DNA of 64,000 nucleotides from Lewinella sp. W8 (GTDB lineage: Bacteria; Bacteroidota; Bacteroidia; Chitinophagales; Saprospiraceae): positions 62,001 through 126,000 of the forward strand of contig NZ_SNAQ03000012.1 in NCBI RefSeq assembly GCF_004375085.3, in the 5' to 3' direction. A program made the translations under genes and the position numbers. Shown here piece after piece: positions 15,511 through 25,252 of this stretch. Numbering within the stretch: the first letter of the stretch is position 1; each line of letters starts with the position of its first letter. The notes beneath the pieces are model-generated. The model did no database searches. It saw only the letters and a program-made list of their open reading frames with translations, and was not told the origin of the DNA.

Positions 15511-16966
15511 ACTTTCCGTCTTCCGGAATGGGTGGGCCAGTAGGGGGCAGGATGGCTTCGTACCTGGCGTCTCCGCGCCGTTCTTCGAATTCTGTTCGCA
15601 TGGCTTTGAGGGATTTCGGGTTTTGGAACAGGTCATACATCGTCATGGCCAGCGCCTTGCTGGCGTGTAGCATACCCTTGTGCCCGATGCTCATCCCGCC
15701 GCAGGCCACCACGGCCCAGGAATGCCAGGGGGTACCGATGGGCGCCGTGGTGACCCCGAGTCGTATCTCCGGAACGAGCCAGCTGACGTCTCCGACGTCG
15801 GAGCTGGCTCCGCCGGGGTGCTCCCGCGTGGCCTCCAGGGGATGGATACTTCCGTCAATCCCCAACCGGGGTTTTCCCGTAGCCTCCTGAATGCCGTGGG
15901 CGAAGGCAATTTCTTCCTCGCTGTACTCAATGGCTCCCAGTAGGTCCAGGTTCGACTGCATGATAGTTCCCCCCGTCCGGTTCACGAGTACTTCGTGGAG
16001 ACCGGAAACGAGGGTGATTTCGTAATCAACGTCGGCCATGATGGCCGCGCCGCGGGCGATTTCCTTCACCCGGTCCCAGACGGGAACCATGCCTTCCCGT
16101 TTGGAATCCCGCACCCGGACCCAAAACTTCGCGTAGTCCGGAACCACGTTTACCACGCTTCCGGCCTGCTGCATGTGGGTGTGGATACGCACCGAGGGCC
16201 GGACGTGCTCGCGGTAGGCGTTGATGCCCGCACTCATCAGTTCCATGGCGTCCGCGGCGCTTCGGCCGTTCCAGGGATCCCCGGCGGCGTGGGCCGCCTG
16301 TCCGCGAAACTCAACGATGAAGTCCACCAGGGCCAGGGAGGACTGCACGTCGGTCTTGGTCTGGTCGGAGGGGTGCCAGTCGAGGCAGGCGTCGAGATCG
16401 TCGAACTGACCGTCGCGGGCGAGGTAGAGCTTACCGAAATATTTTTCTTCGGCCGGGGTGCCGTAGAAACGAACGGTACCCGTGATCTCTCCCCGTTCCA
16501 TGGCCTCCTTGATGGCTACGGCCGCCGCCAGGCTTCCGACGCCGAAAAGATTATGGCCGCATCCGTGCCCCGCGGCTCCGGGTTTAAGGGGAGATTTTTC
16601 CGGAACGGCGCGTTGGCTGACGCCCGGCAGGGCGTCAAACTCCCCGAGAATGCCGATGATGGGGGACCCGCTCCCATATTCGGCGATGAAGGCCGTTGGC
16701 ATTTCGGATACTCCCCGTCGCACGGAAAATCCTTGTCCTTCGGCGTAGTCGGCCAGAATTTTGCTGCTCCGGGTTTCCGCAAAGGCTACTTCCGCCAGCG
16801 CCCAAATTTCGTCCGACATGGCCACAAGTTGTTGCTCCCGTCCGTCAATGGCGTCCAGGAGTCTGGCCTTCGTTGCGGGGATGGACTGGGCCGATAATCC
16901 GGTAATCACAAGGGGCGCCAGCGCGCAGGTGCAAAGAATTTTCGTCAGAAGCCGGGAGATTCGCAT
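15509..16966 (-). CDS. Secreted M20-family amidohydrolase (AbgB-like)
   Basis: The 485-residue protein has a signal peptide (about 1-26, ending GLSAQ) and a dimetal M20D peptidase/amidohydrolase domain. GHGCGHN near residue 133-139 is the metal-binding signature of the AbgB/aminoacylase branch. Other ligands are likely the ones in PAEEKYFGK and AAHAAGDPWNG. Relatives hydrolyse p-aminobenzoyl-glutamate or N-acyl amino acids. The exact substrate is unclear. The signal peptide fixes the ATG at 16966. The stop codon lies within the GGTTGCT repeat array. Confidence 0.88.
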   Translation of the reverse strand: MRISRLLTKILCTCALAPLVITGLSAQSIPATKARLLDAIDGREQQLVAMSDEIWALAEVAFAETRSSKILADYAEGQGFSVRRGVSEMPTAFIAEYGSGSPIIGILGEFDALPGVSQRAVPEKSPLKPGAAGHGCGHNLFGVGSLAAAVAIKEAMERGEITGTVRFYGTPAEEKYFGKLYLARDGQFDDLDACLDWHPSDQTKTDVQSSLALVDFIVEFRGQAAHAAGDPWNGRSAADAMELMSAGINAYREHVRPSVRIHTHMQQAGSVVNVVPDYAKFWVRVRDSKREGMVPVWDRVKEIARGAAIMADVDYEITLVSGLHEVLVNRTGGTIMQSNLDLLGAIEYSEEEIAFAHGIQEATGKPRLGIDGSIHPLEATREHPGGASSDVGDVSWLVPEIRLGVTTAPIGTPWHSWAVVACGGMSIGHKGMLHASKALAMTMYDLFQNPKSLKAMRTEFEERRGDARYEAILPPTGPPIPEDGK

Positions 16967-17052
16967 GGCAGAACGTCATTGGTGCTCCGCAAAAGGTATG
17001 GATTTTGCTTTAGAGTAAGGTCATAACCGGAGTTGCCCTTCCCCAACGCGCA

Positions 17053-18312
17053 CTAGATCAAATCCCGCAACCTGAATTCAACTTCGACGTATTTTCCCTG
17101 CCGGCGTAGGCGGAGCCGGATTCTTTTCCCCGGCTTTCCCTCCAGCTTACGGATAATGTTTCCGAGGCTGAGAAAGGTGGCTGAGGTCCCGTTCATTCCG
17201 ACGATCCGGTCACCGACCTGGACGCCGGCTTCGCCGGCCGGACTTTCCTTGACCACGTTGCTGACCGTGTAGGTGCGCAGGTTCGCGCCACCCGCCACGA
17301 TGGCAATACCCGAACGGTCGTAGCGGAACTTTGCCTTCCAGCTTCGTCCTTCGGGACGGAAGTAAACCTTTTCCTGCACGTAGTCGATGGCTACGTTGAA
17401 CCGTTTCATCAGGCGATTACCGATGATGCCCTCGCGGCCGTTGAGGAAATCCAGTCCGGTGGTGTCGAGGGGTTGGAAATAGGAAACGACGTTAGTGAGT
17501 GATTTGCCGGCCAGAGCTACCTCCCGGCAGCGGCCCACGCTGCCCTCCAATTTCCCTCCCAGACCGTCGGCAATGTAGGCCGGGATCGTTTGGACGGGGA
17601 GGTCGACGTCCGTAGAATCCCCAAAGGTGTGGAGGAGCAGCGTCAGGCCGGCCCCGGAGTCCAGCAGGATTTTTCGGGTGGTTTCCTCCTGGGCGTTTAC
17701 GCGAATGGGGAGTTCCAGGTAGGGGCGGTTACGGATGAAGGTGGCCGGAATTTCCACGTGCCGGTTGCTGGGTTTGAATTTATGCGGCTCGTGTAAAATG
17801 ACAACATTCTTTTTGAAGTCGAATTCCACCGAGAACCGCATCAGGAAATCTGCGCCGAGGATTCCGTGAATGTTGGTGCCGGTGATTCTTTCGAAATTGA
17901 AGTAGTTTTTCTCCAGGACCAGCATGGAGCGGTTGCGGGCCAGCAACCGGTTGGCGATGCGCAGGTTAACGCCGGTGGCCAGGTAGGCCGTCAGGACGGA
18001 ATCCACGTCGGCGCCCCGTACTTCGAAGGTGCGGCGGTAACTGATGTCTAGCAGGTCGGTGACCTGCTTCTCCAGCAAAACGGTGTTTTCGGCCCCCGTG
18101 TCCAGGATAAAGCGCAGGGGGACCACATTATTTACCAGGACGGGAAGAACGATGAAATCATTTTCGAGTATGAAAGGAAGCTCAATTCTTTTGGCCTTGC
18201 CGAGCACCTTCATGTCCAATCTTTGCGCCCCGGATGTACACGGCACCAGCGCTAGCGCCATCAGCAGCAACAGTAAACGAAATAGCCACGAGTATGAAAG
18301 TGTGCCGGACAT
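17053..18312 (-). CDS. Retropepsin-like aspartyl protease with PDZ domain
   Basis: The 419-residue protein has a signal peptide (about 1-29) and two retropepsin-like halves, each with an active-site motif: LDTGAENTVL near residue 70 and LDSGAGLTLL near 217. A PDZ domain (about 335-415; NVVKESPAGEAGVQVGDRIVGMNG) follows. Having both halves in one chain suggests an intramolecular pepsin-like active site, unlike viral retropepsins, which dimerise. Such proteins are widespread and uncharacterised in Bacteroidota. A relative without PDZ lies at 28126. The upstream gene (M20) is on the same strand 86 bases further on, so co-transcription is possible. Confidence 0.88.
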   Translation of the reverse strand: MSGTLSYSWLFRLLLLLMALALVPCTSGAQRLDMKVLGKAKRIELPFILENDFIVLPVLVNNVVPLRFILDTGAENTVLLEKQVTDLLDISYRRTFEVRGADVDSVLTAYLATGVNLRIANRLLARNRSMLVLEKNYFNFERITGTNIHGILGADFLMRFSVEFDFKKNVVILHEPHKFKPSNRHVEIPATFIRNRPYLELPIRVNAQEETTRKILLDSGAGLTLLLHTFGDSTDVDLPVQTIPAYIADGLGGKLEGSVGRCREVALAGKSLTNVVSYFQPLDTTGLDFLNGREGIIGNRLMKRFNVAIDYVQEKVYFRPEGRSWKAKFRYDRSGIAIVAGGANLRTYTVSNVVKESPAGEAGVQVGDRIVGMNGTSATFLSLGNIIRKLEGKPGKRIRLRLRRQGKYVEVEFRLRDLI

Positions 18313-18703
18313 TTAATCGGGTTGGCGATGGAGGCGCAGGAAATATAGGAACAATCAATTAAGCAGCGAACTGGACCGCCCGTACGTTAAGAAAGTGTTA
18401 CGACGAATGTTGCATTTTGGAAAATAGACCAAACTTTTGTCGGTAAGTTGATGACAATTTACGGGCCTTTGTTTGGCAGAGTACTGCAAAATGTGGACAT
18501 TTGGCGTGCCAATTGAGGCCTTCACCGACATATATCTGTCGGTACAACACGATCATGCAAACAGCCAATAAGGTGACCAAGGGTACCTTTCTACACGTTC
18601 ATTTGCCGGTCTATTCCCCAGCTTATCCGCGAGGACAACACCTCCACCGGAGGGTTCCCCGCGTTTGCGATACATCCAAATTTTTTCAACCTTAAGTAGT
18701 AGT
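18313..18703. other. Long leader region of the susC gene
   Basis: 391 bases between divergent genes. A hairpin ACCGACA-TATATC-TGTCGGT lies at 18524-18543 and a near-consensus -7 box TACCTTTC at 18584-18591. That would leave about 105 bases of 5' leader for susC. The region probably holds the control sites of the susCD operon; no ECF sigma factor or hybrid two-component regulator gene is adjacent. Confidence 0.45.
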
Positions 18704-21700
18704 ATGAAGCTTAAATTGAACCACTTACTTCGTGGTTGTCTCTTCGTCATGCTCGTTCTGTTCACCGGTTTGCTTTCATCGCAATCGATTTCAGGAACGA
18801 TCACGGACGCTGACAACGGCGATCCGCTCATCGGTGCCAGCATCCTCGTGACGGGCACTTCCACGGGTACGGTTACTGACTTTGACGGTAACTTCACCCT
18901 GAACGTTCCCGACGGGGCGGAGTCACTGACCATTTCTTACACGGGTTACGCAACCCAAACCATTCCCCTGACGGGCCAAACGACCATCAACGTAGCACTG
19001 ACTTCCGGTGAGCTGCTCGAAGAGGTAGTCGTCGTAGGTTACGGTACCGTTACGCAGAAAGAAGTAACTTCTGCGGTAACGTCCATCGAAGCCGAGGACT
19101 TTAACGCCGGTAACATCAACGACCCCACCCAGCTTATTCAGGGTAAGGTAGCCGGTCTGACGATCTCTCGTCCCGGTGGTAACGCCAACGGTCAGTCCGT
19201 GATCCGTCTGCGTGGACTTTCCAGCTTCGGTGGTAACTCCAGCCCCCTCGTCATCATTGACGGTGTGGTAGGTGCCAACCTAAACACGGTTGACCCCGCG
19301 GACATCGCCTCCGTAAACGTCCTCAAGGACGGATCTGCCGCCGCCATTTACGGTATCCAGGCCTCTGCGGGTGTAATCATCATTACGACCAAGCAGGGAC
19401 GCGCTGGAGAAGGTAGCTTTGACTACCGTGGCTACGTAGCCGCAGAATCCATCGCCAAGCAGCAGCCTACGGCTGGCCGCAGCGAGTACCTCCGTCTCAT
19501 TGAAGAGACCACCAACCTGAACGGTGGTGACGGTGCCGCTACGCGCGCACAAAACGACTTCGGTGGTGAAACGGACTGGGTAGACGAGGTAACCCGTACG
19601 GGCATCAGCCACGTACACAACCTGAGCTACTCCGGCGGTGCCGGTAATACGACCTACCGTGCTTCGGTAAACTACCGTGATATTCAGGGTATCGGTGCCG
19701 TAAACGATGGCTTCCGTCAGCTGAACGGTCGTCTGAGCATCGGAACCAAGGCCCTGAACGATAAGCTTCGTCTGAATCTGGACGTAACGGCTACGGATCG
19801 TGCTTCTCAGTTCCTCGATCCTGCTGTATTCCAGTTCGCTACGACCTACAACCCCACCGCTCCGGTGACGGTTGACCAGCCAGGATTCAACGTGCCTCAG
19901 GCCGTAATTGACGAATCTAACCGTATTTACGGTGGCTTCTTCGAAATCGATAACTTCCAGTACAACAACCCCGCTGCCATCGCCCGGACGACGCGTAACG
20001 AGCGTCAGGAAACGACGATTCTCTACAGCGTCCGTGCCGGTTACGACTTCACGGATGACTTCAGCCTGGACGTTGCCTACTCCCGCAACCGTACTTCCGG
20101 CATCAATGGTTTCTTCGCCAGCCAGACGAGCCGCTTCGCCGGTGGTGCCAACGGTGCCGTTGAGCGCCGTGGTGCGGCTAACCGTTTCAGCAACGATGAT
20201 GGTAACGAACTCTTTGAGGTTACCGCCAACTACGACCTGGACCTCGGTGGCAACTCTCTGAACTTACTGGCCGGTTACTCCTGGCAGGAATTCAACTTCC
20301 AGGGCTTTAACGCCGGTGGTCGTGGTCTGCCTTCTGACGCCTTCGGCTTCAACAACCTCGGTCAGCTGCTCGACATCGCCAACGGACAGGTTAACGTATC
20401 CAGCTACCAGCAGGCTTACCGCGTAATCGGCTTCTTCGGTCGTGCCCGCCTGAGCCTCGGTTCTGCCTACAACATCACCGCCTCGGTGCGTCGTGACGGT
20501 ACGAGCCGTAACGGCCCCGAGAATAAGTGGGACATCTTCCCCGCCATCTCTGCCAGTGCTGACCTGGTGGACGCCCTCGACCTTCAGGGCCCCGACCAGC
20601 TGAAACTGCGGGCCGGTTACGGTATCACGGGATCGCTTCCTCCGGGTAACTACGACTACCTGCAAACCTTCGGTGGTCAGGGTCAGGTGCCCTTCGGTGG
20701 CGGCTTCGTGCCCACCATTGGTCCCAGCTCCAACGCCAACCCACTGCTCCGCTTCGAGAAGAAGGGAGAATTTAACGTTGGTTTGGACTTCGCCTTCATG
20801 GACTACCGTCTGACGGGTTCATTGGACTTCTACACGCGGACCACGCGCGACCTGCTCTACAACGCTCAGGTACCTTCTCCTCCCTTCCAGTTCGGAACGC
20901 TGCAGGCTAACCTGAACAACGTGGACCTCTTCAACACTGGTGTTGAATTGGCACTTGCCTACGCCGTAGGTGACGTTGGTGGTGACGGATTCAGCTGGCA
21001 GCCCAGCCTGACCTTCGCTACGTTCAACACGGAACTGCGGGACAACGGTGAGACGCCTGACTTCAACTTCGGTGCCGGTGGTGTCGAAATTATTCAGAGC
21101 TCTACGCCCGGTTCTCCCGGTCAGAATGGTGACCCCATCAGCCAGGTACGGATCGGTGAGGAGTTCGGTGGCCTCTACACCCGGGTCCTCGACGTGGAGG
21201 CTTCCCGTGCGGAAGGTTCTTACGTATTCGTTGACCAGGATGGTGACGGCGACGTCGACAACGACGACAAAGTACTCGTTGGTAACGGTCTGCCCGACTT
21301 CAGCCTGACGATCACGAACTCTTTCGCTTACCGCAACTGGGACTTCAACTTCTTGCTGCGCGGTGACTTCGGCCACAGCCTGGCTAACCTGCCCGCTAAC
21401 TTCTACGGTCAGCAGGGTAACGCCATCAGCCGTCCGATTGACAACATCATCGTGAGTGACCGCTTCCTGGAAGGCGTGATCAGCCCCCCGATCTTCTCTG
21501 ACTACTTCGTGGAGGACGCCAGCTTCCTGGCCCTCGACAACGCACAGCTGGGGTACACCTTCGATCTTGGTGCAGGCACTGGATTTGACAACGTTCGTCT
21601 GTACGTTGCCGGACAGAACCTCTTTTACCTGACCGATTATTCCGGTGTTGATCCCAACGTTCGTTTCTTTGATGACCAGAACTCCAACGGTTCTCGGGAA

Positions 21701-21793
21701 GCTGGCGAAAGCCCCCTCGCTCCCGGTATCGACCGTCGGACGACCTTCTTCCGTACGGCTACCTATACGTTCGGGGTAGCGGTCGGATTTTAA
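18704..21793 (+). CDS. susC: SusC/RagA-type TonB-dependent outer-membrane transporter
   Basis: About 1029 residues. The signal peptide ends at about residue 27 (LLSSQS). A CarboxypepD_reg-like domain follows (SGTITDADNGDPLIGASILVTGT; about 28-110), then the SusC region with EVVVVGYGTVTQKEVTSAV, a plug domain (about 125-235) and a 22-strand barrel ending in an aromatic residue (FGVAVGF). It imports a substrate captured by SusD using energy from TonB. The frame is open 13 codons further 5', but the signal peptide selects the ATG at 18704. Codons are unusually biased to CGT and GGT compared with neighbours, which suggests high expression. No carbohydrate-active enzyme is adjacent, so the substrate may not be a polysaccharide. 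Confidence 0.95.
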   Translation: MKLKLNHLLRGCLFVMLVLFTGLLSSQSISGTITDADNGDPLIGASILVTGTSTGTVTDFDGNFTLNVPDGAESLTISYTGYATQTIPLTGQTTINVALTSGELLEEVVVVGYGTVTQKEVTSAVTSIEAEDFNAGNINDPTQLIQGKVAGLTISRPGGNANGQSVIRLRGLSSFGGNSSPLVIIDGVVGANLNTVDPADIASVNVLKDGSAAAIYGIQASAGVIIITTKQGRAGEGSFDYRGYVAAESIAKQQPTAGRSEYLRLIEETTNLNGGDGAATRAQNDFGGETDWVDEVTRTGISHVHNLSYSGGAGNTTYRASVNYRDIQGIGAVNDGFRQLNGRLSIGTKALNDKLRLNLDVTATDRASQFLDPAVFQFATTYNPTAPVTVDQPGFNVPQAVIDESNRIYGGFFEIDNFQYNNPAAIARTTRNERQETTILYSVRAGYDFTDDFSLDVAYSRNRTSGINGFFASQTSRFAGGANGAVERRGAANRFSNDDGNELFEVTANYDLDLGGNSLNLLAGYSWQEFNFQGFNAGGRGLPSDAFGFNNLGQLLDIANGQVNVSSYQQAYRVIGFFGRARLSLGSAYNITASVRRDGTSRNGPENKWDIFPAISASADLVDALDLQGPDQLKLRAGYGITGSLPPGNYDYLQTFGGQGQVPFGGGFVPTIGPSSNANPLLRFEKKGEFNVGLDFAFMDYRLTGSLDFYTRTTRDLLYNAQVPSPPFQFGTLQANLNNVDLFNTGVELALAYAVGDVGGDGFSWQPSLTFATFNTELRDNGETPDFNFGAGGVEIIQSSTPGSPGQNGDPISQVRIGEEFGGLYTRVLDVEASRAEGSYVFVDQDGDGDVDNDDKVLVGNGLPDFSLTITNSFAYRNWDFNFLLRGDFGHSLANLPANFYGQQGNAISRPIDNIIVSDRFLEGVISPPIFSDYFVEDASFLALDNAQLGYTFDLGAGTGFDNVRLYVAGQNLFYLTDYSGVDPNVRFFDDQNSNGSREAGESPLAPGIDRRTTFFRTATYTFGVAVGF

Positions 21794-21830
21794 ACCGTAA
21801 ACTATCGTACGCACTTAAGGCATTAGTGCC

Positions 21831-21858
21831 CCGGGGAGGCTTCCTCCCGCCTCCCCGG
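21831..21858 (+). promoter_or_regulatory. Hairpin between susC and susD
   Basis: A perfect 10-bp stem CCGGGGAGGC / GCCTCCCCGG with an 8-base loop, not followed by a T-tract, lies in the 90-base gap of the operon. It may stabilise or attenuate the mRNA to set the SusC:SusD ratio. Confidence 0.6.
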
Positions 21859-21883
21859 AGCTACGTGCCACAAAATTTAACTA

Positions 21884-23458
21884 ATGAAAAACTTACTTAA
21901 ACTACGGGTGCTCACCGTGATGCTGTTGACGGCATTGATGGTGCCCTTTAACTCCTGTACGGACCTGGAGCCGGAGGTTTTCTCCGACCTGACGCCGGAC
22001 AACTTCCCGGCCAGCCGGGACGACTTAATCACGTCGTACCTTTCTTCCTACACCCGCCTTTACGGCATGATGAACCACGGTGGTTACATGAGTATCCAGG
22101 AAGTTTCTTCCGATGAGATCATGATTCCTCAGCGTGGTTCTGACTGGTTCGATGGTGGTATCTGGCTGCGCACGCACCGCCAGACCTATGACCCCAACGA
22201 CGGTCAGTTCAACGGTGCCTGGACTTTCCTCTACCAGGGAGCCCTGCAGGCCAACTCCGTAATCAACGCCATCAACGCGTCTGACGCCCTGTCGGAAGCC
22301 GAGAAAGCGCCCTTCCTTGCTGAGCTTCGCTCACTGCGGGCTTACTTCTACTTCCTCCTGGCTGACTCTTTCGGTGACGTGCCGCTGGTAACCGACCAGT
22401 CTGACCCCGCCGACATTGAGCCCGCCGCGACGCCCCGCGCCGACGTGTACAACTTCGCCGTTAGCGAAATGGAAGCTGCCGGAGCGGACCTGAGCCGGGA
22501 GACCGGTCAGGCTACTTACGGTAAGATCAACTACTGGGCCAACCGTGCACTCCTGAGCCGGATGCTGCTGAACGCTGAAGTAATGACGGGTACGGCCCGC
22601 TGGGCCGACGCCGAAGCTGCCGCCGACGAGGTAATCAATGGTGGTCGCTACAGCCTGGAGGACAACTACTTCACGAACTTTGATCCCGACAACGACAACG
22701 GTGGTGCCGGTACGGCCGAGAACATCTGGGTAGTACCTTACGATGCCCCCGCCGTTGCCGGTGGCTTCAACCTGGTGCAGATGACGCTGCACTACTCCAG
22801 CCAGCAGACCTTCAACACCCAGGATCAGCCCTGGAACGGTTACTGTACGCTGCAGGAGTTCTACAACAGCTACGATGACGAAGACGCCCGTAAGGGTGAG
22901 TTCGGTAACCAGCAGGTTCGTGGTAACTTCCTCGCCGGTCCTCAGTATGCCCTGGATGGCACGACGCCCATCATTGACGGTACGGCCGACGACCCCGGTG
23001 GTCTTGAGGTCGTCTTTACCCCCGAAGTAAACGAGCTGGAGCCACAGGCTTACCGTGAGGCTGGTGCCCGGGTATTCAAGTACGGTTACGAAATCGGAAC
23101 GCCCAACACCATGCGCAATGACTTCCCCATCATCCGCTACGCGGAAGTACTGATGAACAAAGCGGAAGCCATGTGGCGTCAGGGTGAGAGTGGTTACGCC
23201 ATGTTCGTTAATATGGTGCGTGAGCGTGCTGACCTCGATCCGCTGGCTGACGGTGACATCGACGCCGACGAGCTCCTCGCCGAGCGTGGTCGTGAGTTCT
23301 TCTACGAAGGAACGCGCCGCCAGGACCTGATCCGTTTCGATGCCTTTACCAACGCCTGGTTCGATAAGACGGCTTCTTCCGATAATGCGAAGCTCTTCCC
23401 GATCCCCGCACCTCAGCTGAACGCCAACCGGAACCTGACGCAGAACCCCGGATACTAA
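21884..23458 (+). CDS. susD: SusD/RagB-family surface lipoprotein
   Basis: The 524-residue lipoprotein has a lipobox near NSC (Cys25) and mature protein opening TDLEPEVFSDLTPDNF. Tetratricopeptide-like helices typical of SusD follow (YQGALQANSVINAINAS, LSEAEKAPFLAELRSLRAYFYFLLADSFGDVPLVT). The C-terminal block ends FYEGTRRQDLIRFDAFTNAW..LFPIPAPQLNANRNLTQNPGY, a standard SusD ending. It sits over the SusC pore and binds the nutrient. It shares the strong codon bias of susC. A terminator follows 40 bases later. Confidence 0.95.
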   Translation: MKNLLKLRVLTVMLLTALMVPFNSCTDLEPEVFSDLTPDNFPASRDDLITSYLSSYTRLYGMMNHGGYMSIQEVSSDEIMIPQRGSDWFDGGIWLRTHRQTYDPNDGQFNGAWTFLYQGALQANSVINAINASDALSEAEKAPFLAELRSLRAYFYFLLADSFGDVPLVTDQSDPADIEPAATPRADVYNFAVSEMEAAGADLSRETGQATYGKINYWANRALLSRMLLNAEVMTGTARWADAEAAADEVINGGRYSLEDNYFTNFDPDNDNGGAGTAENIWVVPYDAPAVAGGFNLVQMTLHYSSQQTFNTQDQPWNGYCTLQEFYNSYDDEDARKGEFGNQQVRGNFLAGPQYALDGTTPIIDGTADDPGGLEVVFTPEVNELEPQAYREAGARVFKYGYEIGTPNTMRNDFPIIRYAEVLMNKAEAMWRQGESGYAMFVNMVRERADLDPLADGDIDADELLAERGREFFYEGTRRQDLIRFDAFTNAWFDKTASSDNAKLFPIPAPQLNANRNLTQNPGY

Positions 23459-23499
23459 TCCGCCTCTGCCGGAGTTCTTCTGAACTCTTGTTTAAATGG

Positions 23500-23536
23500 A
23501 ACGCCTCCTCCCGATTTGGGGGGAGGCGTTTTGTTT
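23500..23536 (+). terminator. Terminator of the susCD operon
   Basis: A stem of AACGCCTCC with GGAGGCGTT, extended through a T-G pair and three C-G pairs, is followed by TTGTTTT. It closes the operon. Confidence 0.88.
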
Positions 23537-23602
23537 TCAACTATGGCGAGGTGACTCTTTAGCCCATGAACCATTATAAGGTCAAATCGTACCTTCCCCC
23601 TC

Positions 23603-24745
23603 ATGAAACGCCCCCACCTCCTCCTTAGCCTCAGCCTCCTCCTCAGCCTCTCCCTCTCGGCCCAGTACTACCCGGCGCCGAACGACTGGGATACGCGCTT
23701 GCCGACGGACGCGGGCTTCCGATCCGACAGCCTGCAGGCGGCCGTCAACTTCGCGATGAATAATGAATACAGTGGCGAGCGGGACCTACGCTTGGCGATC
23801 CTAAAAGGCTTTGCTCGGGAGCCGGACCACAAACTCCTTGGTCCCACCAAGGAGCGGGGCGGTCCGGCGGGCATGATCATCAAGGACGGTTACCTCATCA
23901 CGGAATGGGGCGACATCAATCGGGTGGACATGACCTTCAGTGTCACGAAAAGTTACCTGTCCACCACCGCCGGACTGGCGGTGGACGATGGTCTCATCCG
24001 CTCGGTGCAGGACCCGGTGAAGGAATACGTCTGGGACGGCACCTTCAGGGGCGAGCACAACGGACAAATCACCTGGGAGCACCTCCTGCAACAAACTTCC
24101 GACTGGTCCGGCACCCTCTTCGGCCTCAACGACTGGGCGGATCGCCCCGCCCGCAACGGTGGGTACGACGACTGGAAGTACCGGGAACTGAAAACCCCGG
24201 GCACGGCCTACAAGTACAATGACGTGCGGGTGAACGTCCTGGCCTATTCCCTTCTTCAGGTATGGAGACGTCCCCTGCCGCAGGTGCTCAAGGAACGAAT
24301 TATGGATCCCATCGGCGCCACCACCACCTGGCGCTGGTACGGCTACGACAACACCTGGGTAAATGTGGATGGGATCAGGATGCAGTCAGTCAGTGGCGGC
24401 GGGCACCACGGTGGCGGATTTTTCGCCAGTACCCTGGACCACGCCCGCTTCGGGCTGCTGTTCGCCCGGCACGGAAAGTGGCGAGATCAGCAGCTGATCT
24501 CCCGAAGCTGGATGGACGCCATCAAGACTCCCGCCGCGCCCTACACCAGCTACGGTTACATGTGGTGGCTTAATCAGGGCCCCCGATCCTGGGAGGCCGT
24601 ACCCGGCAACGTCTTCTACGCCGCCGGTTTTGGCGGCAACTTCATCGTGGTGGATCAGGAACGAGACCTGGTCATCGTCACCCGCTGGCTGGAGCCCAGT
24701 AAAATCGGAGAACTGGTCAGGAGGGTGTACGCGGCGCTGGAGTAA
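23603..24745 (+). CDS. Secreted serine hydrolase of the beta-lactamase / class C fold
   Basis: The 380-residue protein has a leucine/serine-rich signal peptide (about 1-20, ending SLSAQ). The nucleophile motif SxxK is in TFSVTKSY (S at about residue 113) and the YxN motif is YKYNDVR near 205. The C-terminal HxG/KTG-type strand is likely GGNFIVV near 351. Such proteins include esterases, D-aminopeptidases and penicillin-binding relatives; nothing here tells which. It lies 145 bases past susD, beyond a terminator, so it is probably a separate unit. Confidence 0.85.
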   Translation: MKRPHLLLSLSLLLSLSLSAQYYPAPNDWDTRLPTDAGFRSDSLQAAVNFAMNNEYSGERDLRLAILKGFAREPDHKLLGPTKERGGPAGMIIKDGYLITEWGDINRVDMTFSVTKSYLSTTAGLAVDDGLIRSVQDPVKEYVWDGTFRGEHNGQITWEHLLQQTSDWSGTLFGLNDWADRPARNGGYDDWKYRELKTPGTAYKYNDVRVNVLAYSLLQVWRRPLPQVLKERIMDPIGATTTWRWYGYDNTWVNVDGIRMQSVSGGGHHGGGFFASTLDHARFGLLFARHGKWRDQQLISRSWMDAIKTPAAPYTSYGYMWWLNQGPRSWEAVPGNVFYAAGFGGNFIVVDQERDLVIVTRWLEPSKIGELVRRVYAALE

Positions 24746-24947
24746 AGGCTTGAATATTTGTTGGGGGGAAGGTAGCGGCGGGGCATGTCTTGCTGCCTAC
24801 TGAAGCCCCCTTTGAATAATTACGATTCCAAAGAAATCGCGGTAGTTTGTGCCCCGGCCGAGGGGAGGAAAAAGATGTAAATTTTGGTTGATTTATCCGC
24901 GATGCATCGGAGGTAGGGTGGTGAAAATTTCGCGCTTGAGCGATACC

Positions 24948-25049
24948 TCAAATAGCACACTGCTAGACAAATGGCCGTTTCGGTTCCTCTCCAGCGCAGC
25001 GTTTTGGAGAGGGAGAAAACGCATTTGTCTAGCAGTGTACATCAAATAG
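24948..25049. mobile_element. MITE-like element with 17-bp terminal inverted repeats and 8-bp flanking repeat
   Basis: ACACTGCTAGACAAATG (24957-24973) and its exact reverse complement (25022-25038) bound an element of about 86 bases. An inner stem of CCTCTCCA / TGGAGAGG lies within. The direct repeat TCAAATAG lies immediately on both sides (24948-24955 and 25042-25049), as a target-site duplication would. No transposase is encoded, so it would need to be moved in trans. Confidence 0.75.
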
Positions 25050-25252
25050 TGTTCGGACGCCATTTCACTCGGCTACGCCCTCGCGAAACAGGCTTCCGAC
25101 CACGCTTGATCCCTGGCCTGGACAGTACATGAAGAAGCCATTGGCGAGGAATGTCTGGTCAAATCAGTGGATTTTAACCCTACATCGGATGACCCTAGGC
25201 TGCGCTCCGGAGACATCCGTAGAACGCTTCTTTCTCCTTCATCCTTCCTTGC

